The notes below the pieces were generated by a model. The model ran no database searches, was not told where the DNA came from, and worked only from the letters and a program-made list of their open reading frames with translations. DNA of 64,000 bases, taken from NCBI GenBank assembly GCA_006247105.1, contig CM016928.1, positions 744,001-808,000 on the forward strand. Reading direction: 5' to 3'. The position numbers and the translations under genes are program-made. Each line of letters begins with the position of its first letter. Within the stretch, counting starts at the first letter, position 1. This DNA is from Giardia muris. Taxonomy: Eukaryota; Fornicata; Diplomonadida; Hexamitidae. Below are positions 26,119 through 35,281 of the stretch, piece by piece.

Positions 26119-27132
26119 TCAGAACGTTAGGGTCGTCGCGTTCATCAGGCTACCCGTCAGTGGCCGATCTAACGAGGTTGGCTCTGTCTTCACCCTCTTA
26201 GGACTAGTGGTCCCGGAAAGGAGGTCGAGCTTCTTCTTCAGATGGGTCTGCAGTGACTCATATGGCTGAAGCCGTGCCATGTCCAGGGCTCGGGCGTAGA
26301 AGGCCCAGAAGTCTTTGGACGGTAGCTCCTTAAGGTCCAGATGGAGGCAATCCCGGGGGGACGAGTTCTTGGGGAGGGGGAGCAGCTCAAAGAGGTGAGT
26401 GCGTTTCTCAGGGGAGAGCTTCTCGATGGCGTGACTGAGCAGGAAGAGGTGCGTCCGCTGTGGCCGAGGTGCCGCCGTGTCTGTGACGCAAAAGATCTCC
26501 CGGACATCCTTGAAAACGTTGTCAGCAACGGCTTGATACGATCCACGAAGATAGAGCGTGCTTGTGTCGTTGAGCTGTGCAAGGATACTCGCATATTCGG
26601 TCTCGTTGACCAATGGCCGTAGAGGCAGTTGATAGTCGAGCCCAGCTTTCTCTGTATGTCCGAGGGTCCTTTCCGGTCCTGACGTATTCTTCAATAATCC
26701 CAGTCTCTCAATAATCCAGGGTCTAAGTAGCTCTATCACTCCTCTCCAGATGATGTCCTCGTACCGGTCGGCTAGCGTGAGGAGCTGGAGGTCCGACGCG
26801 TTGAACTGCCTGCAGTTGCTAGAGATCAGAAGGAGGTCATATAGGAAAGACCCAATGAAGTCGTATGCCCCTGCTGCGAGGCCGCGGCGGATCGTTGAGA
26901 AGGCGACGGGGCGGGCAATGACAGAGTGGTAGCGGTCGAGTAGTGGGCGATGTTCCTTGGCCATATAGACGGGGTCCTCGTCGAGGGTCTGGGAGAAAGT
27001 GGCGTTGACCAGCGTGTCCCGCTCGAGGAGGCGCAGGTACCACTCCGCATTACGAGCCTCAACGCCCGTGGCCGTGATCGGGCAGTACATGTAGTCCAGG
27101 ATGGCGACTCGGATGAGAGTGTCAATATCCAT
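26119..27132 (-). CDS. single-bromodomain BET-like protein with C-terminal ET-like domain
   Basis: The 337-residue protein contains a bromodomain at about residues 55-150. RPLLDRYHSVIARPVAFSTI matches the 'P.Y..VI..PM...TI' ZA-loop/αA pattern, GLAAGAYDF is the 'L..G.Y' turn, and SSNCRQFNASD carries the acetyl-lysine-binding Asn (~102). The typical Met after P is Val-Ala here. Near residues 235-285 IEKLSPEKRTHLFELLPLPK and LHLDLKELPSKDFWAFY resemble the BET extra-terminal (NET) domain. A basic tail (KRVKTEP) near 315 could be a nuclear signal. Function would be acetyl-histone reading in transcription. Its ATG follows TTGAAAA and faces a divergent membrane-protein gene across 14 bases. Confidence 0.8.
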   Translation of the reverse strand: MDIDTLIRVAILDYMYCPITATGVEARNAEWYLRLLERDTLVNATFSQTLDEDPVYMAKEHRPLLDRYHSVIARPVAFSTIRRGLAAGAYDFIGSFLYDLLLISSNCRQFNASDLQLLTLADRYEDIIWRGVIELLRPWIIERLGLLKNTSGPERTLGHTEKAGLDYQLPLRPLVNETEYASILAQLNDTSTLYLRGSYQAVADNVFKDVREIFCVTDTAAPRPQRTHLFLLSHAIEKLSPEKRTHLFELLPLPKNSSPRDCLHLDLKELPSKDFWAFYARALDMARLQPYESLQTHLKKKLDLLSGTTSPKRVKTEPTSLDRPLTGSLMNATTLTF

Positions 27133-27149
27133 TTTTCAAGGGTCAAATG
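27130..27149. promoter_or_regulatory. 14-base divergent junction between bromodomain and membrane-protein genes
   Basis: CAT-TTTTCAAGGGTCAA-ATG. Each start has a short A-run on its own upstream side (GAAAAATG on minus, TCAAATG on plus). Confidence 0.5.
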
Positions 27150-30100
27150 ATCATCATTCTGGCCATCGTAAGCACCATTGACGCCATATCAACGGAGTCC
27201 ATGGAGCAGGTCATCACCCTGGTCCCGGAGGTCTTTGATAAGCTTCAGGAGATATGCAGAGTCGATACTGCTCAAGCATTGATCAACGATAATCCTCCTG
27301 AGGATATGACATACATTTTCAAGGAGGGACTTGAGGACATTGCCGAACGAGTCAATGACGTCCTTCTAGAGGCGAGCCAGGCGTTACAAGAGGTGGGACA
27401 GCAATTAGCTATTCACTTCAAACGAATCTTCACAGAAAGGAAGTCACTTTTCCTCATACCTTGTAGGGCTGTGGATAAGGAAGAGAACTCGACGCCGATC
27501 ACGTCCCCGTTTTTTGGGGGGAACACCATTGATCTTACTCGAAGTACCATCATCCCTAATGATATTGGAGACTTTTCTGAATCCGCAGGTTGCATCGACC
27601 TTCACTCACTGTTCAAGCGATTGATCTTCACGAAGCATTACCCATATGATGGCTTTCTGAACTCTAAGCCACAAACCTTTGAAACTGACGATACGGTCTC
27701 AAAGACCATACGGGAAACTAACGAGTATCCATCGGTAACCTTCCTAAATGCCCTTAACTTCTCGGTCTTGACATACCCACACCTGGTGAGCCTGAATGAT
27801 GGGCTCTCTAAAACACCAAGCTCCGAAGGGAGTATTCACCCATCTTCGAGCATACTTACCCCCTGTTCACAAGATAGAGATGAAGCCCCTTTCCTTCTTT
27901 CCACGGCTGCCCCTGCTCATAGGACCATCTATGGGAGTGCCGATACCTTCTTCCTCATCTTCATGGACACTTGCAAGAATTACACATTCGGAGACATTTA
28001 TTACAAGGATCTGATCCAGAACCATCTGGTGGACTTCCCCGAGGCCTTTACAACAGGCGCACTCAACTTCTCGTATCCCGTATTCCTGGAACAGGAGCTA
28101 TTGCGAGCCGACATCCTCAATGATACATGCACCTCAGCAGATTCAAACGCGTGTATCTTCAATCGCGACGTCTTGGGCCAATTGCTTCGAACTCCGATCC
28201 GGATGGCCATCGATATAGTACATTTGATCATTAGGACGAAGTCCAAAGCGTCGAAGACAGGCTTAGCGTTCCTTGGGAGTAACGGGGTACTGGCGGCCAA
28301 GAATTCCTTCAACACCTTCTCAGGGGCGAAGAGCTATTTCTATAAGTTCATGGAGCGTGTCATACGCTTCGTGGCGTTACAACCACGGTGTATCATGCCT
28401 ACACGAAATTCTCTTGTCCGTGCTCTCTGGGGGATCTGTAACGAGCGTGAACGCGCATTAGGTCTCCACTATAAGCAGCACAACCCGCTGTACACGTACC
28501 CGCTGAGGGCCGAGGCGTTCAAAGAAGATCGGACCCCAATTAGGCCATTGATCTTGTACATCGTTGGCTCAGGTCTTCAACCACTCGATAGTGCTTCGGA
28601 GGATGCTTCCGCTTCCGCTTCAAATCCTTGGGTCGACGATGAGGAACTGACCTTGGTGGCCACAAAGCTTCGAGCATTGAATGTTCAGATCGTTTTCCTG
28701 CTACTCCCACCGAAGGACCTGGGAAGTAAGCTTGGGAGCGTCCGGTTAGTGTACTACGAGCAATTATTGGAATTACGAGCTGTCCTTCTACCACGGAATG
28801 TGTACACCCTGCCTAGCGAGGGGTACGATGACTTCCTAGCTACCCTTGCACCCGCGAAAAGGGAGCTCCTCTCCTACCGAAAGGACTTCCTCCTTCCATC
28901 CGTTTTACAGTACATGTCTCCCTTGTTATACCAGGACAACGATACGCATATCTCGGAACCGTATCATAACGTCCATCGGCAGTTCGTCGTCCCGATGTGC
29001 GTTGAGATCAGCTTCAAGCCGGATACTAAGGTCGATCCACTCACATATGTCGTCGTCAACAATGGGTACGTCCTTGCCGGGTCTTTGTGCTTAGAGTTAC
29101 CTCTGAGTGGCTTCTTGTCCCTTCGTGGCTACTCCCATCGATTGTCTCAACTATACCTCGTCAATACGATGGACTTCTCCATCCTAGCATCGAGTTTGGT
29201 CAGACAGACCGAGGACATGTACTACAATTGGAATGTCCTAGCAGACATTCCTAGGAGCGTGTATAAGCTAGTCCTATCACGAGACTCGGGATACGTCGTT
29301 TTGGACCATGCTGGTGGTTATATCGTCATGAGTGATGGGACCAACTATTCAAACGGATATAACTCTACCATCGGCAGTCCATATCAGCCGCAGAATAGGA
29401 CACGAATCCTCATCTTCAAGCACCTGCAAGACCTGCCAACGTTAACGCTCGTGCTTAGGATGACCTCCCCGTATTGGCGCTTCCCCGAGATAGCTTTGAA
29501 GCCTCCACCTTCTCTTGCTTGTCCTTCAGGCTCAAACTCAGACCTGTGTGCGATCCTCATCCCGACGCAGATGGCCTTTGCGGACGCGTATACGTCCATT
29601 CCCTCGTGCACGTATCGTGCGGATGGCCATCATTATCGGAATACTAAGCTAAATAAGGAGCTACTGGACGCTATTAGTGGCGAGGACTTATTACTCTCAC
29701 CGCTGATACAGAACCTCAACATCTCGAAGGATGCCTTTCTCTTCGCTCGATTCTTCTTACAAGCTGGAAACCTTGTCAAGATGGCATATGAGAAGTTCTC
29801 CCCGAAACCTCAAAACGAAAGCATTGTCCTACTTCAAGCGATAATCTTTGATCAGCAAGGGAATGTCCTTGGTTTCCCGGCAATTCTGTGCCAAAACATC
29901 TATTCCGTCCTCTTACGTGAGGTCTTGAACCAGCCACCCAGGCCAATCGCAACGATTCATAGCATACCTTGTTCTTGTCGCTTGGATACTGATGACAGTA
30001 ACGAGAACATCCTCTTGTCCTCATACTCTTCCATCTCTCAAAGAGGCTGCATCGCCATCGTCTTTCGATTATATGGGAAGGGAGTGGATCCAAACCCCAA

Positions 30101-30890
30101 CTCGAATGACGAGGTCGTCGCATACATCGCCCTTCTCTTCAAGGAATTGAAGGCCTCCCTCACCTTCGAGGAATTGATGGTGATGATGTGGATGAAGCTA
30201 CATCCAAACCAGTCCTTCCCAGTATCCAGCTATTCCCTCATCTTCCTTGACCTCTCAACGGAGAACTCCTTCGCCGATAACCTGAACTGCGTCATCACCG
30301 CAAATTACATCTCCACACACCGCCAGCTCCAGAACGCCATCTACTTGCTCTGGTATAACGGCTATCTTGATTGCACCTATCGACAATACAGTGACTTGCT
30401 ATATAAAAGCATGACCCTGACCTCGAAGGCCTTCGCTTTGGCTTCCAATCTATTCTCGGACCAAACAGCTGATGGACCAAAGCACTTGCTCATACCGATC
30501 AGCCCAGAGCATCAAGGAGTCACTGGGAAGCAGGATAACATCCTCCACCTTGGAGTGACTAAATCTCTAGGTGCCTTCATTCTTGAGATCGGTAGCCTTG
30601 AGATAGGTGAAGTCCTAACAACCCCCTGCTATGGCCAATTGGACCCCCTTGCCGCCCTTAGTGCATTCTACATCCCCGATGAGTCCCTGACAGCCTCCTA
30701 TGAGGCACCAGCCTCTCTTGAAAACCACAAGCTTGATGAATGCGTTATCATCCAGGTGACACCCTTGGAACGCAACCTTCTCTACCCCATCATCTGCGTC
30801 GCCTTCATCCTCTACTTCCTGCTCTACCTCATCCGTCTTGGGACACGAAGTAACGCGAATTTCTTCCGAACGCAACATATCGAGGTATGA
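27147..30890 (+). CDS. large type I membrane protein, lumenal/extracellular domain
   Basis: The 1,247-residue protein begins with MIIILAIVSTIDAISTE, a short signal peptide, and ends with one hydrophobic helix near residues 1,205-1,230 (LLYPIICVAFILYFLLYLI) and a short basic tail. Many N-x-S/T sites (NFS, NYT, NDT, NQT, NIS) indicate a glycosylatable exposed region. I do not recognise the family with certainty. The topology, a central stretch around residues 350-550 that could be a degenerate VWA-like fold, and PLTYVVVNNGYVLAG near 630 (Cache-like) faintly recall calcium-channel alpha2-delta proteins, but no MIDAS DxSxS is visible. Its TGA overlaps the ATG of the NSUN5 gene. Confidence 0.85.
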   Translation: MIIILAIVSTIDAISTESMEQVITLVPEVFDKLQEICRVDTAQALINDNPPEDMTYIFKEGLEDIAERVNDVLLEASQALQEVGQQLAIHFKRIFTERKSLFLIPCRAVDKEENSTPITSPFFGGNTIDLTRSTIIPNDIGDFSESAGCIDLHSLFKRLIFTKHYPYDGFLNSKPQTFETDDTVSKTIRETNEYPSVTFLNALNFSVLTYPHLVSLNDGLSKTPSSEGSIHPSSSILTPCSQDRDEAPFLLSTAAPAHRTIYGSADTFFLIFMDTCKNYTFGDIYYKDLIQNHLVDFPEAFTTGALNFSYPVFLEQELLRADILNDTCTSADSNACIFNRDVLGQLLRTPIRMAIDIVHLIIRTKSKASKTGLAFLGSNGVLAAKNSFNTFSGAKSYFYKFMERVIRFVALQPRCIMPTRNSLVRALWGICNERERALGLHYKQHNPLYTYPLRAEAFKEDRTPIRPLILYIVGSGLQPLDSASEDASASASNPWVDDEELTLVATKLRALNVQIVFLLLPPKDLGSKLGSVRLVYYEQLLELRAVLLPRNVYTLPSEGYDDFLATLAPAKRELLSYRKDFLLPSVLQYMSPLLYQDNDTHISEPYHNVHRQFVVPMCVEISFKPDTKVDPLTYVVVNNGYVLAGSLCLELPLSGFLSLRGYSHRLSQLYLVNTMDFSILASSLVRQTEDMYYNWNVLADIPRSVYKLVLSRDSGYVVLDHAGGYIVMSDGTNYSNGYNSTIGSPYQPQNRTRILIFKHLQDLPTLTLVLRMTSPYWRFPEIALKPPPSLACPSGSNSDLCAILIPTQMAFADAYTSIPSCTYRADGHHYRNTKLNKELLDAISGEDLLLSPLIQNLNISKDAFLFARFFLQAGNLVKMAYEKFSPKPQNESIVLLQAIIFDQQGNVLGFPAILCQNIYSVLLREVLNQPPRPIATIHSIPCSCRLDTDDSNENILLSSYSSISQRGCIAIVFRLYGKGVDPNPNSNDEVVAYIALLFKELKASLTFEELMVMMWMKLHPNQSFPVSSYSLIFLDLSTENSFADNLNCVITANYISTHRQLQNAIYLLWYNGYLDCTYRQYSDLLYKSMTLTSKAFALASNLFSDQTADGPKHLLIPISPEHQGVTGKQDNILHLGVTKSLGAFILEIGSLEIGEVLTTPCYGQLDPLAALSAFYIPDESLTASYEAPASLENHKLDECVIIQVTPLERNLLYPIICVAFILYFLLYLIRLGTRSNANFFRTQHIEV
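30887..30890 (+). other. ATGA start-stop overlap of same-strand genes
   Basis: The NSUN5 ATG (30887-30889) overlaps the TGA (30888-30890) of the membrane-protein gene, a geometry usual in bacterial operons. In a eukaryote the downstream promoter must lie inside the upstream coding sequence, unless a bicistronic RNA is used. Confidence 0.85.
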
Positions 30891-32167
30891 CCCTGGACAC
30901 TTTCGTCTCTGCCGCCCGGACGGTGCACCAGTTCATGGGGCGGCGCGGAGGGCTCAAGGCGCTGGCGTATAAGCAGCCCCAACCGGCCGCCGTCTATGCA
31001 TTGGCCCTGCACGCCTTAGAGGCCGCCCCAGTCGTTGGGACTACTTTGACAGACCTTCTATCCCTCCCCTCGGAGTCCTTTGAACACGCTCTTGCCCTGG
31101 TCCTTCTAGGCGAGATGCTAGGAGAGAACGGTTCTCCTCATCGACGTCGGCGTCTAAACAAGCAGACTCGGAACATGATTGCCACCTTGAAGCCGCTTCT
31201 TGCCCAGTTCCCACGGCCACCACGAAAAACCCAGACGCCAATGTCGCTCCCTCGCTCTCTACGTATCAACAGATGTAAGAATAACCTTGTCTCCATAGAC
31301 AATCTTGTAGTACGTCTTACTGAGGAGTTGAAGGGGGGTGCAGAGGTGGAAAGGCATGGCATCCTTGACGAGTTCATCCTTCTACACTCCCCTAATGGCA
31401 CACACCCTGCCCATGACATCCCTTCCGTTCGTGATGGTCTTCTAGTCATGCAATCACTTGCTTCTGGCCTCCCTGTCGTAGCTCTTTGTGATGCTGTCCG
31501 ATCTTTACTTCAGATTCCATCCACCTCCCTCACACTCTTGGATCTGTGCGCTGCCCCTGGCTCTAAGACCTTTCATGCTTGTGGGCACTTTGGCGGCGTG
31601 AGGGCAAATGATTTGAGTGATTCTAGAACCGAAACTATCTTGAAACGAGCCCATACCTTGATCGAGAACAAGGAAATTGTCATCGGAATAGAAGAAAATC
31701 TATTTGGGAAGCTGTGCATCACAACTGGGAATGCTCTTGAGATCACTGGGAAATATGATGTAATCGTCTGTGATCCTACTTGCTCTTCCTCGGGCATCTA
31801 TAGAAATCGAGACGCAGAACTTGCTAAGCTGGCAGGGGTGGGGAAGAATAAGGCCGCTCTTGAGGATCTTTGTTCCTTTCAGAGGCGAATCGTGACGCAT
31901 GCTCTGCAGGCCTTTCCATCGGCAAAACTCGTCAGTTATAGCACGTGTAGCATTCATCAAGAGGAGAACGAGGACATTGTTCGTTCCGTCCTAGAGGTTT
32001 GTGGCCAGGAATGGGGACTGTTTCATGCCCTTCCAGACTGGAAGCTTCGAGGATATGACATGCCAGAGACCATCCGTGCTGATAGGAGTATCGGTACAGA
32101 TGGCTTTTTCGTCGCCATCTTTGCTCGGAAGTCTCTTCTGGTTAAGGAGCTCCAATGCTCTCTCTGA
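30887..32167 (+). CDS. NSUN5/Rcm1-like rRNA m5C methyltransferase
   Basis: The 426-residue protein has an N-terminal helical domain starting AARTVHQFMGRRGGLKALAYKQ, close to the NSUN5 start (G-x-x-KGLVY). The SAM-binding motif LLDLCAAPGSKT (~217) follows, then motif IV DPTCSSSGIYRN (~295) with its Cys, and motif VI YSTCSIHQEENEDIV (~351) with the second Cys. Both catalytic cysteines of the RsmB/NOP2/Sun mechanism are therefore present. NSUN5/Rcm1 methylates one conserved cytosine in large-subunit rRNA. The ATG shares bases with the upstream TGA (ATGA), and the last 26 bases overlap the opposite-strand gene. Homology from the first residues supports this start. Confidence 0.92.
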   Translation: MTLDTFVSAARTVHQFMGRRGGLKALAYKQPQPAAVYALALHALEAAPVVGTTLTDLLSLPSESFEHALALVLLGEMLGENGSPHRRRRLNKQTRNMIATLKPLLAQFPRPPRKTQTPMSLPRSLRINRCKNNLVSIDNLVVRLTEELKGGAEVERHGILDEFILLHSPNGTHPAHDIPSVRDGLLVMQSLASGLPVVALCDAVRSLLQIPSTSLTLLDLCAAPGSKTFHACGHFGGVRANDLSDSRTETILKRAHTLIENKEIVIGIEENLFGKLCITTGNALEITGKYDVIVCDPTCSSSGIYRNRDAELAKLAGVGKNKAALEDLCSFQRRIVTHALQAFPSAKLVSYSTCSIHQEENEDIVRSVLEVCGQEWGLFHALPDWKLRGYDMPETIRADRSIGTDGFFVAIFARKSLLVKELQCSL

Positions 32168-33521
32168 ACCCAACTAGCTGTATGCGCATGGAATCAAACT
32201 GTTCCAGTAGCAGATCTGCCCTTTGCGCGAGGGCGACGCTTTCCCCACGGGTTTGGGTCTGTAATGCCCTTAAGGCTTCACGAACCTGGCGACAGTCGTT
32301 ATCGGCTCTATCTCGAGCTGCCTCTGCAGTCTCAGCGCGCTGCTTGAGGGCCACAATGTCCTGTTCTGCCCTTTGTAGCTTCGCTTGTAAGGTTTTCAAC
32401 TCCTCCTGCAGTGCGGAGTTTTCCTCGACGATCTCGTCGTAGGCCTCCTCTCTCTCTTCAAGCTCACTGATCCTTTTTCGTTGGACGACGTCTGCGGCAG
32501 CCAATTGACGGCTTTTCTGTTCCGACGCGACACGTTTGGACTGGGTGACATTAGCACGACGGATCAACTTCTGAGACACCTTGGTGGCGACCGCGTGTTC
32601 TAATTGGAACTTCTGAAGCCCTGCCGCCAACCGTTGGAAGAAGAAGCGAATGAGCTCACGCTCGGCGCGACTATGCATCCCAGTGACGTCTGAGACCACG
32701 AGTTCCACAAGGTTCAGTCTAGTGTGTCCGGTACCACCGTTCTTGGCGGTATCTACCACGTAAACGCTATGATAGCCATCAAATAGGACGCTCATCCCCG
32801 CCGAGACAGGGATGAGGAGCTTTGTGGTACTAACGGTGATGATGCGCTCTCCTACGTACTCGCAGATGGTTAGAGACCCTTGACTTGTATTAAGTATCAG
32901 AAAGAAGTTATTCAGGAGGTGAGAGACCTTCCCAGTCGGTAGGATCTCCTTTGGTACATCAAGAGGTTGTACCTCACGTGTCTCTACCCTGAGGGAGTGG
33001 AACTGTCCAGCTTCCGTACCTATGATAAGCATAGCTGAATCAAGCATCAGTAACCGTGAAACCTGGCACTTGGGTTCAATTAGACCGCCTCCCAGGGTGT
33101 CAGGAAGCACTAAGACGGTGGTGCCGTCACTTGTGCTTCCGGCAAGGATTAGACCACCATCTTCGCGCCCGTACCAAACAACGGTATGCAACTCGCTCAA
33201 TACACTCGATCGGCAGACCAGCCCACCGTCAGCGAGCTCGCTGGCCTCTGAAAGCTTCGAGAGCTTGTAGACTCTCATACCACCATCGATATTAAGAACC
33301 AGGCAGACATAAGAGAGAGGAGTATCGCACCAGAGCGGTCTCGAGCTCTTCCGCATCGCCCTTGGAGGTTCAACCTCCCAGGAGCGTCTGAAGACAGTCT
33401 GCATCGCAATTGCGAAGACTCGAACCTCGATGGCCTGAGGCCACCGCTCGGTCCCGATGATCGCCAGCTGCCCCGAGATGGCCCCGTCGCGGAACGCATC
33501 CCAGGCGTCTCCCGCCGCCAT
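32142..33521 (-). CDS. putative beta-propeller plus coiled-coil protein
   Basis: The 459-residue protein has no recognised family. Residues 1-280 look beta-rich with repeated short strands typical of a WD-like propeller (LAIIGTERW, CLVLNIDGGMRVYKL, LILAGSTSDGTTVLVL, MLIIGTEAGQFHSL). From about residue 290 to 440 it is a long charged coiled coil (ISELEEREEAYDEIVEENSA, LQAKLQRAEQDIVALKQRAE). This two-part layout is common in cytoskeletal and ciliary proteins, but no specific role can be assigned. The ATG follows ggcaaataa. Its last 26 bases overlap the end of NSUN5 tail-to-tail. Confidence 0.8.
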   Translation of the reverse strand: MAAGDAWDAFRDGAISGQLAIIGTERWPQAIEVRVFAIAMQTVFRRSWEVEPPRAMRKSSRPLWCDTPLSYVCLVLNIDGGMRVYKLSKLSEASELADGGLVCRSSVLSELHTVVWYGREDGGLILAGSTSDGTTVLVLPDTLGGGLIEPKCQVSRLLMLDSAMLIIGTEAGQFHSLRVETREVQPLDVPKEILPTGKVSHLLNNFFLILNTSQGSLTICEYVGERIITVSTTKLLIPVSAGMSVLFDGYHSVYVVDTAKNGGTGHTRLNLVELVVSDVTGMHSRAERELIRFFFQRLAAGLQKFQLEHAVATKVSQKLIRRANVTQSKRVASEQKSRQLAAADVVQRKRISELEEREEAYDEIVEENSALQEELKTLQAKLQRAEQDIVALKQRAETAEAARDRADNDCRQVREALRALQTQTRGESVALAQRADLLLEQFDSMRIQLVGFRESIGAP

Positions 33522-33580
33522 TTATTTGCCACCCTTGGCCGTAGACGTTCCAGGGACCTTGCACCCTACCAGATAAAAAG

Positions 33581-35266
33581 ATGGAATTTGTGGCACCGTT
33601 TTACTCGCACGTGGCGCCTGTCGAGGGGAGGGCGAGCGACCAGGTCTATACGGGGACGTGCCTACGCACGGGGCGCTCTGTCACCCTCCGGATATTCAAC
33701 TTTGCGACCGAGGATGGGGCGACCGTCTTTTCAGACCGTTGCGCCGCGCTCCCAGGGGTTGTCTGCCGTCACATACTTCATTGCACGCTAATTCGTCGCA
33801 TCAGGTCGTCAGTCCTCCTGGAATTCGAGCCCTTCGCCTGTGATGTTGAACATCTCGGGCGATTCCTTGAGGAGCGCCACACCCCGTTAACAGAAGGCAT
33901 CATATGGCAGCTTACCATCGAACTCCTTCTCGGTCTTGGTTATCTCCACAATACGCGCCTCCACGGCTACATATCGTCATGTTCTCTCCGGCCAACAAAT
34001 TTCGTCATCGACACAGATGGAACGCTGAAGATAGATGTCTTTGGCCCCTTCCTTTCGTCTGACACGCCACCGAATACCACCATCAATACGACCAGCACCA
34101 CGGCTTTTGAGACGGATCTATGTATGGTAGGCCTTGTATTGCGCAACCTTTGTGGCATAGCTAACGCCGCAGTAGAAGATATAGGATATTCGGAAGGGCT
34201 CTTGAGTATTCTCGATCTACTATCCACGAATAGCGTGGACTCTACCACCTATGCGACAGCCCTCACATTGGCCATGTCCCGATGCACATGCTACATCCAG
34301 AATAAGAGTCTCGCCTCTCTTGCGACTGTGGTGCGCGAAATGATGCCCCAGCGGGCTGAGACTGAGTCTTTGACACTCAGGCCTCCTAGTCCCGATAGCA
34401 GATTCGAACAATTACTCCACGATGGACAAATTATCACGAATGACAACGTCTCCAGCCTCCTCCATGCTGGGATCAAGACCAAGCGTCACGACGTCGTTCT
34501 TCGTATCTGCGAAGAAATTGCCAACCGGAACCTTCAGGTTGATCTACCTTGTCGGCCCATCGATGGTGGTCTGGGAACATCCTCAGAGAACGAGGGTGTG
34601 TACCGATACAACACGGCTCTGATGCGCGCCGCTCGTGATGGAGATAACGAATGCGTCCGCCTTCTCCTTGCAGACATTGGAATGCAACGTGGAGATGGAT
34701 GGACGGCTTTGATGCGGGCTGCTAAAGCAGGCCACCCCGAGATCGTCCGACTCCTTCTGGCAGAGTGTAGGATGCAGCGCATAGATGGAACGACTGCCTT
34801 GATGTATGCAGTCGCAGGTAATCACTTCGACTGTGCCCAGATGCTCGTCCGTGAGCGGATGATGCAGGACTATAGTGGGAATACCGCCTTAATGACTGCA
34901 GCCCGTAGGGGCTACTCCCAGTACGTCGCTCTCTTGAATGACGAGATCGGTATGGTTAATAACCGTGGCCAGACGGCCCTGATGTATGCTGTGGAGGCAG
35001 ATGCCGTCGCCTGTGTCAAGGAGCTTCTCGAAGAGGCTGGGATGAGAATCCCCCATAATGGCCAAACTGCTCTTCTTCTTGCTGTTCAACGCGGTCGGAC
35101 TGAATGCTTAGAATTACTACTTGATAAAGAAGGGGACTTACGTCTTCATGACGGTAGAGGCGCCCTTGAAGTTGCTCACTGTGCTCTGAAGGCAGCACTA
35201 AGCGACACTGATATCGAAAACGTTGAGGAGTGTATCCGTCTAATTAATGCTCACATGTCAAAGTGA
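33581..35266 (+). CDS. NEK-like pseudokinase fused to ankyrin repeats
   Basis: The 561-residue protein has a kinase-like fold at about residues 1-250 followed by ankyrin repeats from about 345 to 545 (NTALMRAA, GWTALMRAA, GTTALMYAV, GNTALMTAA, GQTALMYAV, GQTALLLAV). Catalytic residues are lost. The VAIK lysine position reads RSVTLRIFN (Arg), the HRD loop reads CSLRPTNFVI with no Asp, and DFG reads KIDVFGPF (VFG). Giardia has a large expansion of NEK kinases, many inactive and carrying ankyrin repeats, and this protein fits that group. It probably acts as a scaffold. The start follows agataaaaag. The ankyrin arm lies C-terminal here, opposite to the gene at 59727. Confidence 0.86.
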   Translation: MEFVAPFYSHVAPVEGRASDQVYTGTCLRTGRSVTLRIFNFATEDGATVFSDRCAALPGVVCRHILHCTLIRRIRSSVLLEFEPFACDVEHLGRFLEERHTPLTEGIIWQLTIELLLGLGYLHNTRLHGYISSCSLRPTNFVIDTDGTLKIDVFGPFLSSDTPPNTTINTTSTTAFETDLCMVGLVLRNLCGIANAAVEDIGYSEGLLSILDLLSTNSVDSTTYATALTLAMSRCTCYIQNKSLASLATVVREMMPQRAETESLTLRPPSPDSRFEQLLHDGQIITNDNVSSLLHAGIKTKRHDVVLRICEEIANRNLQVDLPCRPIDGGLGTSSENEGVYRYNTALMRAARDGDNECVRLLLADIGMQRGDGWTALMRAAKAGHPEIVRLLLAECRMQRIDGTTALMYAVAGNHFDCAQMLVRERMMQDYSGNTALMTAARRGYSQYVALLNDEIGMVNNRGQTALMYAVEADAVACVKELLEEAGMRIPHNGQTALLLAVQRGRTECLELLLDKEGDLRLHDGRGALEVAHCALKAALSDTDIENVEECIRLINAHMSK

Positions 35267-35267
35267 A
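35262..35267 (+). terminator. poly(A) signal AGTGAA containing the stop codon
   Basis: The last codons read TCAAAGTGAAAAGG. The TGA stop is inside AGTGAA, the Giardia AGTRAA signal. Confidence 0.55.
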
Positions 35268-35275
35268 AAGGCACA

Positions 35276-35281
35276 TTTACC
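35276..35281 (-). terminator. GGTAAA hexamer containing the stop codon of the 35277 gene
   Basis: On the minus strand GCGGTAAATG holds the TAA stop. It is one base off AGTAAA and eight bases from the converging gene's own signal. Confidence 0.35.
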
